Shown one piece after another: positions 24,636 to 36,200 of a stretch of 64,000 bases of DNA (within the stretch, counting starts at the first letter, position 1; each line of letters begins with the position of its first letter). The notes under the pieces are model-generated. The model was not told the DNA's origin. It saw nothing but the letters and a program-made list of their open reading frames with translations, and did no database searches. Origin of the DNA: Salvelinus alpinus (lineage: Eukaryota > Chordata > Actinopteri > Salmoniformes > Salmonidae); the NCBI RefSeq assembly GCF_045679555.1, contig NC_092099.1, forward strand, positions 7,188,576 through 7,252,575, written 5' to 3'. The translations under genes and the position numbers were made by a program.

Positions 24636-25710
24636 CAGTTGAAGTCGGAAGTTTACATACACATTAAAACTCGTTTTTCAACCACTCCACACATTTCTTG
24701 TTAACAAACTATAGTTTTGGTAAGTCGGTTAGGACATCTACTTTGTGCATGACACAAGTAATTTTTCCAACAATTGTTTGCAGACAGATTATTTCACTTA
24801 GTTTACATACACTAAGTTGACTGTGCCTTTAAACAGCTTGGAAAATTCCGAAAAGGATGTCATGGCTTTAGAAGATTCTGATAGGCTAATTGACATAATT
24901 TTAGTCCATTGGAGGTGTACCTGTGGATGTATTTCAAGGCCTACCTTCAAACTCAATGCCTCTTAGCTTGACATCATGGGAAAAGCAAAAGAAATCAGCC
25001 AAGACCTAAGAATAGAAATTGTAGACCTCCACAAGTCTGGTTCATCCTTGGGAGCAATTTCCAAACGCCTGAAGATACCACGTTCATCTGTACAAACAAT
25101 AGTACGCAAGTATAAACACCATGGGACCACGCAGCCGTCATACCGCTCAGGAAGGAGATGTGTTCTGTCTCCTAGTGATGAACGTAATTTGGTGCGAAAA
25201 GTGCAAATCAATCCCAGAACAACAGCAAAGGACCTTGTGAAGATTCTAGAGGAAACAGGTACAAAAGTATTTATATCCACAGTAAAACGAGTCCTATATC
25301 GACATAACCTGAAAGGCCGCTCAGCAAGGAAGAAGCCACTGCTCCAAAACCGCCATAAAAAAGCCAGACTACGGTTTGCAACTGCACATGGGGACATATC
25401 CGCTGGTCTTTTGAAACAAAAATAGAACTGTTTGGCCATAATGACCATCGTTATGTTTGGAGGAAAAAGGGGGAGGCTTGCAAGCCGAAGAACACCAACC
25501 CAACAGTGAAGCACGTGGGTGGCAGCATCATGTTGTGGGGGAGCTTTGCTGCAGGAGGGACTGGTGCACTTCACAAAATAGATGGCATCATGAGGGTGGA
25601 AAATTATGTGGATATATTGAAGCAACATCTCAAGACATCAGTCAGGAAGTTAAAGCTTGGTTAAAAATGGGTCTTCCAAATGGACATTGACCCCAACCAT
25701 ACTTCCAAAG
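24636..25710 (+). mobile_element. Sleeping Beauty-type Tc1, 3'-truncated copy 2
   Basis: The left terminal repeat starts at 24636 (cagttgaagtcggaag) after a TA. The transposase start is intact: the ATG at 24976 opens a 149-codon frame covering both helix-turn-helix DNA-binding subdomains (for example [20 protein letters not shown]). A frameshift near 25390 moves the catalytic part into another frame. The copy is cut at a TTAA (25711-25714) where a piggyBac-like element begins, and the right terminal repeat does not reappear. Confidence 0.92.
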
Positions 25711-27075
25711 TTAAACCTTCTTATGGCTGATCGATATGACAACAAGTGCAGGGCACCAAATTCAAACAACAAAAATCTCATAATTAAAATTCCTCAAACA
25801 TACAAGTATCTTATGCCATTTTAAAGGTAATCTTGTTGTTAATCCCACTACAGTGTCCGATTTCAAAATGGCTTTACAGCGAAAGCACCACAAACGATTA
25901 TGTTAGGTCACCGCCAAATCACAGAAAAACAGTCATTTTTCCAGCCAAAGACAGGAGTCACAAAAAGCAGAAATAGAGATAAAATGAATCACTAACCTTT
26001 GATGACCTTCATCAGATGACACTCATAGGACTTCATGTTACACAATACATGTATGTTTTGTTCGGGTAAAGTTCATATTTATATCAAAAATCCGCAGTAT
26101 ACATTGACGCGTTATGTTCAGTAGTTCCAAAAACATCCGGTGATTTTGCAGAGAGACACATCAATTTCCAGAAATACTCATCATAAACGTTGATCAAAGA
26201 TCAAGTGTTATACATGGAATTTTAGATCCACTTCTCCTTAATGCAACCGCTGTGTCCGATTTCAAAAAAGCTTTACGGAAAAATCAAACCATGCAATAAT
26301 CTGAGGTCGGCGCTCAGAGCCCGATCAAGATAAAAATATATCCGCCATATTGTGCAGTCAACAGAAGTCAGAAATAACATAATAAATATTCACTTACCTT
26401 TGATGATCTTCATCAGAATGCACTCCCAGGAATCCCAGTTCCACAATAAAAGTTTGATTTGTTCGGTAATGTCCATCATTTATGTCCAAATAGCTACTTT
26501 TGTTAGTGCGTTTTGTAAACAAATCCAAAGTCACGAAGCGCGTTCACTAAAAGCAGACGAAATGTCAAAAAGTTCCGTTACAGTCAGTAGCAACATGTCA
26601 AACGATGTATTGAATCAATCTTTAGGATGTTTTGAACATAAATCTTCAATAATGTTCCAACTGGAGAATTCCTTTGTCTTCAGAAATGCGATAGAACAGA
26701 GCTCGCTCTTACATGAACGTGTATGGTCAGCGCATGTTCAGCTCATGGTAGACCTTACTCAATCCCCTCTCATTCGGCCCCACTTCACAGTAGAAGCATT
26801 AGACAAGGTTCTAAAGACTGTTGACATCTAGTGGAAGCCTTAGGAAGTGCAACATGACCAATATCCCACTGTATCTTCAATAGGGGCTGAGTTGAAAATC
26901 GACCAACCTCAGATTTCCCACTTCCTGGTTGGATTGTTTCTCAGGTTTTTGCCTGCCATATGAGTTCTGTTATACTCACAGACATCATTCAAACAGTTTT
27001 AGAAACTTCAGAGTGTTTTCTATCCAAATCTACTAATAATGTGCATATATTAGCAACTGGGACTGAGGAGCAGGC
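25711..27075 (-). mobile_element. piggyBac-like non-autonomous element with internal duplication
   Basis: The left end is at TTAA (25711-25714). The sequence is the reverse-orientation relative of 16996-18039. A block of about 390 bp is present twice: 25850-26240 and 26245-26640 both contain gtgtccgatttcaaaa, then gctttac, then acctttgatga. The right boundary is uncertain because a broken LINE follows. No coding frame. Confidence 0.6.
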
Positions 27076-29650
27076 AGTTTACTCTGGGCACGCTTTTCAT
27101 CCAAACGTGAAAATGCTTCCCCCTATCCCACAACAAGTTATCTCCGAAGAACAGAGGTCTCTCCTTAATGCCCCTATTACCGAGGAAGAGATAATGTTTG
27201 CAATTAATAATCTGCTAAATGGTAGGGCCCCAGGACCAGACGGGTTTTGTAGTGAGTTCTATAAGGAGTTCCATGGCCTGATCCTTGATCCATTATGTGA
27301 TATGTTTAACCACTCATTTTCAAATGATCAGCTTCCTCAAACACTGAGAGAAGCCAACATATCACTTATTCTCAAAAAGGGAAAATGCCCAGAGTCTTGT
27401 TCCTCGTACAGACCCATTTCCCTTTCTGAATGAGGATAGAAAATTGCTTTCTAAAAGTTTTGCCACAAGATTAGAGGACTCACTGTCACTAATTGTGAAA
27501 TGAGACCAAGCTGGCTTCATTAAGGGCCGTAAAGTCATGTAACAATGTCAGGCAGCTTCTTAATTTAATTCCTACCAACGAAGTGCTATGGATGGTCTTG
27601 TGCTCTCCCTAGATGCTGAGAAAGCATTTGACCGTGTGGAGTGGTCTTACCTTTTCTTTGCTCTAACTAAATTTGGTCTAGGGGACAACTTTATAAAATG
27701 GGTGAAAGTTTTATATGATGATCCTCAGGCTGCTGTCCTTACTAATGGGCTAAGGTCAAATAGCTTCTCTATACATAGAAGTACCAGACAGGGCTGTCCT
27801 TTGTCCCCTCTCCTATTTGCACTCGCTATGGAACCACTGGCCGAGGCCATCAGGGTAACGCCTGCTATACAGGGGCTGCTCATTGGTGATGTTCACCATA
27901 AAATAAGCTTGTATGCTGATGATGTCCTGATATTCATCTCTAGTCCCGAGACTTCAATTACTTCTCTTGATAACATTATTGAATTATTCAGCGAATTCTC
28001 AGGCTACAAGATTAACTTAACTAAATCAGAGGCTATGCCACTTGGTAACCTTCACTCTGTACCCAATACTTCTCCCCCTTCCCTTTTAAATGGTCTCCCT
28101 CAGGTTTTACGTATCTGGGTATATTTGTAACTCCTAAATTCCAGCAAATGTACAAAGCCAATTTTGTTCCCTTGTTTGATACAATAAGATAGAATCTGGA
28201 GCACTGGAACTCTCTTCTGATTTCTTGGTTGGGTAGAATATCCCTCTTGAAAATGAACATTTTACCTAGACTACTTTACCCAATCCAAATGATCCCAGTA
28301 TTACTCTCCAATAAGGTAATAAAGGATGTAAATGGATGGCTAAGTTCCTTTTATATGGAGTAAACGCAAGCCAAGACTTAAGATGGCAATATTGCAGCTG
28401 CCAAGTTCTATGGGTGGCTTGGATCTACCCAATATCAGGTTCTATCAATGGTGTGCCCACCTATGTTATATTTTTGACTGGATCACAAATGATGACTCCT
28501 CTATTTGTTTAGACATTGAGACTTCTCTTACAGGATTCTTTTTTTCCAGAAGTTTCTAGTCTGTAACAGATCACTGCAATAATCCCATTACACTTAACAC
28601 ACTCATAGGTCAGTTCAGCGCTTCCTGGGAAGTTCCAAACTAACCTCTGCTCTTACCCCAATTCTTAACAACCCAGATTTTGGTCCAGGATTGCTGGATG
28701 CTGGCTTTAACTTTTGGCTTAATAAGGGCATACGCAGACTAAATGACTTATTTCCTGATAAGATTTTATAGTCATTTGAGCAGATGGTGAAGAAATGCCG
28801 ACTCCCAAAGCAGTACTTTTTCCTCTTCCTACAAGTAAGACATTATATTTTGAAGAGCACCACCTTAATTGGCATCCCTGATGTGTCTGTCATTGAAAGA
28901 ATGCTTTTTTCCCCACAAGGTAAATGTCTATATGGCGATTTTATGATGCTTTAAGGTCCTTATGATGCTTTAAGGTCGACACACAGAGGGTGAAACAAGT
29001 GTGGGAGAGAGAATTGTCTGTTACTATTGATGAAGAGATGTGGGAGGACATTTGGAGATATGCTAAAACAATATCTCTATGTAATCGTACTAGAGCAATC
29101 CAGTTCAGAATAATACACAGATTGCATATATCCCCAAATCACAGACATGCTTTTACCCCCTCTTCCTCTTCTCCTCAGTGTCTCAAATGTAAAACTGACA
29201 CAGGCAACCTAACACCTTGTTTATGGTCATGTAGCAAAATACAAAGACACTGGTCTGGTGTTCTGCAAGAAATTGAAAAGATCCTAGGGGTTGATCTAAA
29301 ATTGGACCCAGTTTCTTTACTGTCAGGTCTCCCTAGTAGGCATGTTACTTCTGTGGTTAAGAGGAGGCTTTACAACATCCTTACCTTCACAGCGAGGAAA
29401 AACATCCTCTTACAGTGGATTAGTGATCAGGTTCCTTCTATTAAAGATTGGCATAAGATACTATTTCAATAGGTGCCATTGGAATATCTGACATGTACAT
29501 TACATTCTAAAACAGATCAGTTCTACAAAGTATGGGAACCTAATCTAAATTACCTAGAACCTGAGGTATCAGCTATTATGCTGCAAGGATTCTCTTAGAA
29601 TGGTGGTGATCTATGTATTTCAGAATTACACTGTACGTTCCATGTGTGGA
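27076..29650 (+). mobile_element. L1-type LINE, 5'-truncated and frameshifted
   Basis: Reverse transcriptase of the L1/Tx1 type is spread over broken frames. 26960-27433 carries NGRAPGPDGFCSEFYKEF and CSSYRPISLSE. 27588-28130 carries [36 protein letters not shown] and the catalytic [10 protein letters not shown]. 28990-29472 carries the C-terminal region (LHISPNHRHAF, CLKCKTDTGNLTPCLWSCSK). The endonuclease is missing and the thumb region (28130-28990) has many frameshifts. It differs from the CR1/L2/Rex1-type LINEs that dominate the window. Confidence 0.85.
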
Positions 29651-29777
29651 ACCTAACTTCTTGGTTTAAACTGAGCTTTTTTGTTTAATTTCTGTTGGTA
29701 TGTTTGTTTAAAACGTATGTATTGAGAGACGCAATGATGGGGATGGGGTGAGAAGCGCCGAGCGGGGAGAGGAAGAT

Positions 29778-29852
29778 GGTGTATGTATGTATGTATGTAT
29801 GTATGTATGTATGTATGTATGTATATATATATATACATGTGTGTGTGTATAG
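29778..29852 (+). repeat. (tatg)n/(ta)n/(tg)n compound microsatellite
   Basis: About ten tatg units, then tatatatatata, then a short (tg)n. It lies between the L1-type LINE tail and a Penelope-like element. The tyrosine- and histidine-rich peptides read from it on either strand are artefacts. Confidence 0.95.
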
Positions 29853-30089
29853 AAAAGAAACGGAACTTCCACGAAACCCGTTTTTCAGACTGCGCCGTAT
29901 ATGCCACTCTCCACAGAGAACGATCTAGAAAAAGCAGCGGAGATGCGCAACAGGTTTCTAAGAAGAGGCTACTCTCCACGTGTGGATGAAACTCTTAATT
30001 TGTCATTGGGGAAAACACGAGATGAACTGCTACAAAAAAGACCCACTACAGCTAAAGAACATTATGTAATGTTCATCATCACATATACT

Positions 30090-31921
30090 CATAGGCGGAA
30101 ATCCCAGGGGGGACGGGGGGGACACGACCCCCCCATCCTGGGAAAAATATGATTTGTCCCCCCCAATATATCACTGTAAACATAACTATGTAATTTCAAT
30201 AATATTAATAATACGCAATGAAAGCACTTGTGCTGATTATAGACACTTAATAGCGCGTTTTTAAGTTTCACAAGATTGCGACCCCCCCGCCCTTTGCCCC
30301 ACAATGATTTGATCCACTGCCAGTTCTTTAGCTTGCAAGGTAATAGAGGGTTCGTATCTACTGTCCGAAAGGCACTCAATGTACGTAACTGACGTGAGGT
30401 AATCCAGTCAATCGCGCCATAGCAATGTATATATTTTTTTAATGTTGCAGGGTTCACACACTAGCTGAATTTGCAGAGCTAGCGCGCAAACTAAAGCAAA
30501 CATTAACTATCAAGCTAGCTAGTACCTATTCCATTTATGTGGCGTCGTCAAAGATGGAATATTTGCTATCGTGAGTTTATTCCAAGATTAGCATGCAGCT
30601 GTAGTGCTTCAAAGTCCCCGTGATAAGGTTAGCGATAAACTGAAGTCCAAACTGAACAGAACTACACTCTCTTATACCATTGTCTTAAATATATTAAATG
30701 GTCTCGTTGCAAAAGCAAAATTGTCGCTAGTGAATATTTTTTTTTTCTCCCACCTTTAACCAGGTAGCAAAGATTATAGCAAACACCACAGAAACGGAAT
30801 TGGTGCTCGCTAGCTTTGCAAATTCAGCTATTGTTGGAAGCCTGCCAATATGAAACAAACTAGGTTAAAATTTCAAAACGTTGCAGCATGTGTTGTGTAA
30901 ATGTGTGTGTGTGCAGCTAGACCGGTCAGCCAGCCAGCCAGGTAGAAAAATGTCAGAAAAAAGACGGACATCAGAGTATTTTTCAGGACACCAAAACGCA
31001 AAGTAAGAACTCTAGTAGCCTAATATCTCAAAGACCAGTTGATAAAATGTTCATAAGAAAGAAGTGAAATGCTAATGGAATGTTTCACAATGATGTCATT
31101 AGGCAGAGCAGGCAACAGATGGCACACAGACAGCAGAGCTGTGGACAGATAGGCAGGGACAGACTGGCAGAGACAGGGAGTCTCAGGTAAGTTTGTTGAG
31201 TCTTTGTTTGGCAACATTAAGAAAGGTTCTCCATTTTTTTTACTTGTAAAATAGGGACATAATTGGAAAATGCCATGGATACCCCAGCTCTCAACTTAAA
31301 CTGGTGACTAAACTAAGATTTGTTTAAGGCAATGGTATTGCTGTTGTGATTAATTGTGTAGTTTTGGGTACCGGTAGTTAGGAGTACAGCAAACACTTTA
31401 TTTCTTTTCTAGGAGACAGACTGAGTCAGTGAGGGTGGTGAAAGGGAAAGAGCCAAGGAGAGAGACTTCAGAGGACAGTGTCACAGCCACGGCAGGACCA
31501 GGTGTCACCCTTGTTGCCAGCAGCACCAGTATAGGGGACAGTGGCACAGCATCGTCCAGTTACCTCAGTGATGACACAGAACCATATCAGCCACACCCAC
31601 AATTTATAGAACCGCAAACTCTTGCAAACAGAGTGTTGACGTTTCAAGAGAGAGGAACACTGCACTGATAAGGAACACTGCTATAACTATTATTAGTAGT
31701 AGTATTATAATGATTTAAACAAGTTGGGACAACCCTTCAGTTAACTACTGTACCTAACAATTATCCAGTAGTAGTGATTATGGTCCCTCAATATACATTT
31801 AACATATTACAACATAGTCTATGTGTTACAGCACTACTTTTGGTGTCCCCCTCAGGAATTGCTCCTGAGAAAATGTCATGTAATTGTCCCCTCCAAGGTT
31901 GATATCAGATTTTCGCCCCTG
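30090..31921 (+). mobile_element. hAT transposon, deleted, with 8-bp target duplication
   Basis: Flanked by exact catatact repeats at 30082-30089 and 31922-31929. The ends cataggcggaaatccc and caggggcgaaaatctg (reverse complement of the right end) are imperfect inverted repeats. Two short exons of a transposase N-terminus are visible: 30950-31002 (MSEKRRTSEYFSGHQ, donor gtaag) and 31413-31668 (acceptor ttttctag; KRQTESVRVVKGKEP through QTLANRVLTFQE). This resembles the ZMYM1-like hAT family. The catalytic part is deleted. Confidence 0.8.
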
Positions 31922-31951
31922 CATATACTTTGAACTCACGAAAAGTGGGAG

Positions 31952-32458
31952 ATGCGGTCAAGAAACACTGGCATGTTTTATCATCAGACCCAGCTGAATT
32001 TAAGAATCCACCACATTGTATATAGGAGAGGTCGCAATTTACGCGATAAATTGGTCCATGCCAACTGCCAGTCACAAAAGAAAATAAGCCAGGCTCTTTT
32101 ATGCTCTCTTCCGAATGGTAGCTATAAATGCAGAGGTTGTGCACAATGCAACAATATGATGAAGTGTGAATATTTACGCCACCCACATACAGGAAAACGG
32201 TTCCAAATAAATTACATTATTACGTGCTCCACCACCCATGTTATCTACATGATTAAATGTCCATGTTGGCTGTGTTATGTAGGTAAAACCTCTCGTTCTC
32301 TCAAACAGAGAATTAGTGAACATAAAAGTTCAATCAGGAGAAACGACAGGGATTATCCAGTCGCAGTACATTTTAATGACCAAAAACATGATATTTCTAC
32401 CTTTAGATTTTGTGGCATAGAGAAAGTTAAGATCAGACAGGGGAGGTGGTATAAATAA
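31952..32458 (+). pseudogene. GIY-YIG endonuclease end of Penelope-like element 1
   Basis: A 168-codon frame. A cysteine cluster (CRGCAQCNNMMKC) precedes the nuclease core: HVIYMIKCPCWLCYVGKTSRSL is followed by KQRISEHKSSIR, matching the IY...YVG...R...EH pattern of Penelope-type GIY-YIG nucleases. The frame ends soon after YPVAVHFNDQKHD. Upstream of codon 1 the coding sequence continues in another frame, so the full open reading frame is broken. It would nick target DNA for reverse transcription in an active element. Confidence 0.8.
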
Positions 32459-32935
32459 TACTCTGAGTAAAAGACACATTATTTTCTAAAGGTCTTAATG
32501 ATGAAATGCCTATGTATGTTATGTTGTAAATGTGAACATGAATTAACGCTCCCATTTCAGATTACTCTTGACGTTTTTATTGCGCTGTACCAAATTATTT
32601 ATGAAAACTTACCTGGTGGGTCGATGTCCTCATTGTGGTTTTACAGACGTGTTTAATATGTTTTATGTAAACACTTTATTCGAATATTTATGAAATGCAC
32701 ATTGTTATATTTGGTAACACTTATTTTCCCTAGACTCCAACCCAATTCGATGCATGGAACGGATGTGGGTGCAGCTATGTCTACATAAGGGTGCACATTT
32801 TTTTTAAACTCTCAAAAGCTCTGATGAAGGCCTTGGGGCCCATATGTCAAGCTTATTAAAGAGAAGTGATACTATCAAGAGCAGTGTGCGAGATTCTTCT
32901 TTTTTCTCAGCATGTAAATCTTTGTCGGGAAAACA

Positions 32936-33200
32936 AACAAAAAATGTTTTAGATGCATGCCAGCAAAGCCACTACACAACACTAAACAATACATTAATTG
33001 CACTATAACAGTGACAAACGGTGCCCACAAACTGTTAGGGCCTACAGAAAGCTGTCCCAATAGCAGAGCTTTCTTTTCAGCACCATGGAGTGAATCCTTA
33101 CCACCGCTACACCTGGCTATCAGCGGAGCCTTGTCTGGCAGGGAAACAGTTCATTCAGCCTCATTTACTGCATTTTAAAAAACATAACTGATATGTTATG
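32936..33200. repeat. Unclassified interspersed sequence
   Basis: Lies between two Penelope-like fragments and has the look of a dispersed salmonid repeat (gcactataacagtgacaaac, gtcccaatagcagagctttc). I cannot name the family and see no coding frame. Confidence 0.4.
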
Positions 33201-33245
33201 GAATGGATGTGGGTGGAATGGATGTGGGTGGAGCTATGTCTACAT

Positions 33246-36200
33246 TTTTATTTATTTTTATTTTTATTTAACCTTTATTTAACCAGGTAGGCAAATTGAG
33301 AACACGTTCTCATTTACAATTGCGACCTGGCCAAGATAAAGCAAAGCAGTTCGACACATACAACAACACATAGTTACACATGGAGTAAAACAACATATAG
33401 TCAATAATACAGTGAAAAAAATAATAAAAATAAGTCTATATACAATGTGAGCAAGTGAGGTGAGATAAGGGAGGTGAAGGCAAACAAATATATGTATAAA
33501 TAAATAAAAATATAAAAGGCCATGGAGGCGAAGTGAGTACAACACAGCACGTAAAATAAAAACTAAAAAAAACAATGGAATGGTTGGTTTGCAGTGGAAG
33601 AAAGTGCAAAGTAGAGACAGAAATAAAGGGGTGCAAAGGAGCAAAATAAATTAATAAATAAATACAGTAGGTAAAGAGGTAGTTGTTTGGGCTAAATTGT
33701 AGATGGGTTATATACAGGTGCAGTAATCTATGAGCTGCTCTGACAGCTGGTGCTTAAAGCTAGTGAGGGAGATATGTGTTTCCAGTTTCAGAGATTTTTG
33801 TAGTTCGTTCCAGTCATTGGCAGCAGAGAACTGGAAGGAGAGGCGTCCAAAGGAAGAATTGGTTTTGGGGGTGACTAGAGAGATATACCTGCTGGAGCGC
33901 GTGCTACAGGTAGGTGCTGCTATGGTGACCAGCGAGCTGAGATAAGGGGGGACTTTACCTAGCAGGGTCTTGTAGATGACCTGGAACCAGTGGGTTTGGC
34001 GACGAGTATGAAGCGAAGGCCAGCCAACGAGAGTGTACAGGTCGCAGTGGTGGGTAGTATATGGGGCTTTGGTGACAAAACGGATGGCACTGTGATAGAC
34101 TGCATCCAATTTATTGAGTAGGGTTTTGGAGGCTATTTTGTAAATGACATCACCGAAGTCGAGGATTGGTAGGATGGTCAGTTTTACAAGGGTATGTTTG
34201 GCAGCATGAGTAAAGGATGCTTTGTTGCGGAATAGGAAGCCAATTCTAGATTTGACTTTGGATTGGAGATGTTTGATGTGAGTCTGGAAGGAGAGTTTAC
34301 AGTCTAACCAGACACCTAGGTATTTGTAGGTGTCCACATATTCTAAGTCAGAGCCGTCCAAAGTAGTGATGTTGGACAGGCGGGCAGGAGCAGGCAGCGA
34401 TCGGTTGAAGAGCATGCATTTGGTTTTACTTGTATTTAAGAGCAGTTGGAGGCCACGGAAGGAGAGTTGTATGGCATTGAAGCTCACCTGGAGGGTTGTT
34501 AACACAGTGTCAAAAGAAGGGCCAGAAGTATACAGAATAGTGTCGTCTGCGTAGAGGTGGATCAGAGAATCACCAGCAGCAAGAGCGACATCATTGATGT
34601 AAACAGAGAAGAGAGTCGGTCCAAGAATTGAACCCTGTGGCACCCCCATAGAGACTGCCAGAGGCCCGGACAACAGACCCTCCGATTTGACACACTGAAC
34701 TCGATCAGAGAAGTAGTTGGTGAACCAGGCGAGGCAATCATTAGAGAAACCAAGGCTGTTGAGTCTGCCAATGAGGATGTGGTGATTGACAGAGTCAAAG
34801 GCCTTGGCCAGGTCAATGAATACGGCTGCACAGTATTGTTTCCTATCGATGGCGGTTACGATATCGTTTATGACCTTGAGCGTGGCTGAGGTGCACCCAT
34901 GACCAGCTCTGAAACCAGATTGCATTGCGGAGAAGGTGTGGTGGGATTCGAAATGTTCGGTAATCTGTTTGTTGACTTGGCTTTCGAAGACCTTAGAAAG
35001 GCAGGGTAGGATAGATATAGGTCTGTAGCAGTTAGGGTCAAGGGTGTCCCCCCCTTTGAAGAGGGGGATAACCGCAGCTGCTTTCCAATCTTTGGGGATC
35101 TCAGACGACACGAAAGAGAGGTTGAAGAGGCTAGTAATAGGGGTGGCAACAATTTCAGCAGATAGTTTTAGAAAGAAAGGGTCCAGATTATCTAGCCCGG
35201 CTGATTTGTAAGGGTCCAGATTTTGCAGCTCATTTAGAACATCAGCTGACTGTATTTGGGAGAAAGAGAAATGGGGAAGGCTTGGGCGAGTAGCAGAGGG
35301 GAGGGCAGTGCTGTTGTCCGGGGTGGGGGTAGCCAGGTGGAAAGCATGGCCAGCCGTAGAAAAATGCTTATTGAAATTCTCAATTATAGTGGATTTGTCG
35401 GTGGTGACAGTGTTTCCTATCTTCAGAGCGGTTGGAAGCTGGGAGGAGGTGTTCTTATTCTCCATGGACTTTACGGTGTCCCAGAACTTTTTTGAAATTG
35501 TGTTGCAGGAAGCAAATTTCTGCTTGAAATAGCTAGCCTTGGCTGTTCTAACTGCCTGTGTATATTGGTTTCTGGCTTCCCTGAAAAGTTGCATATCGCG
35601 GGGGCTGTTCGATGCTAATGCAGAACGCCATAGGATGTTTTTCTGTTGGTTAAGGGCAGTCAGGTCAGGAGAGAACCAAGGGCTATATCTGTTCCTGGTT
35701 CTAAATTTCTTGAATGGGGCATGCTTATTCAAGATGGTGAGGAAGGCATTTTTAAAAAATGACCAGGCATCCTCTACTGACGGGATGAGATCAATATCCT
35801 TCCAGGATACCCCGGCCAGGTCGATTAGAAAGGCCTGCTCGCTGAAGTGTTTCAGGGAGCGTTTGACAGTGATGAGTGGAGGTCGTTTGACCGCTGACCC
35901 ATTACGGATGCAGGCAATGAGGCAGTGATCGCTGAGATCTTGGTTGAAAACAGCAGAGGTGTATTTGGAGGGCAAGTTTGTTAGGATGATATCTATGAGG
36001 GTACCCGTGTTTACGGAATTGGGGTGGTACCTGGTAGGTTCATTTATAATTTGTGTGAGATTGAGGGCATCAAGCTTAGATTGTAGGGTGGCTGGGGTGT
36101 TGAGCATGTTCAAATTTAGGTCGCCTAGCAGCACGAGCTCTGAAGATAGATGGGGGGCAATCAGTTCACATATAGTGTCCAGAGCACAGCTGGGGGCAGA

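Larger units (their letters stand above)
29860..32935 (+). mobile_element. Penelope-like element (PLE), copy 1, split by a hAT transposon
   Basis: The 5' part (29860-30089) encodes the linker between reverse transcriptase and endonuclease (RFLRRGYSPRVDETLNLSL, KEHYVMFIITYT). The 3' part (31922-32458) continues into a GIY-YIG endonuclease. Removing the hAT copy with one 8-bp repeat restores a continuous frame (FIITYTLNSRKVGDAVKKH). Past the coding region comes a 3' non-coding part with a hammerhead-like motif at 32821-32855. The reverse transcriptase is missing, so the copy is 5'-truncated. Confidence 0.85.

Noticed and set aside
29653-29989. Frames rich in Tyr/His/Ile/Met/Cys/Val on both strands
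   Set aside because: Produced by the (tatg)n microsatellite and adjoining Penelope-like sequence.
33279-33644. 121-codon hydrophobic minus-strand frame
   Set aside because: Lies in the LINE 3' untranslated region; hydrophobicity comes from T-rich sequence.
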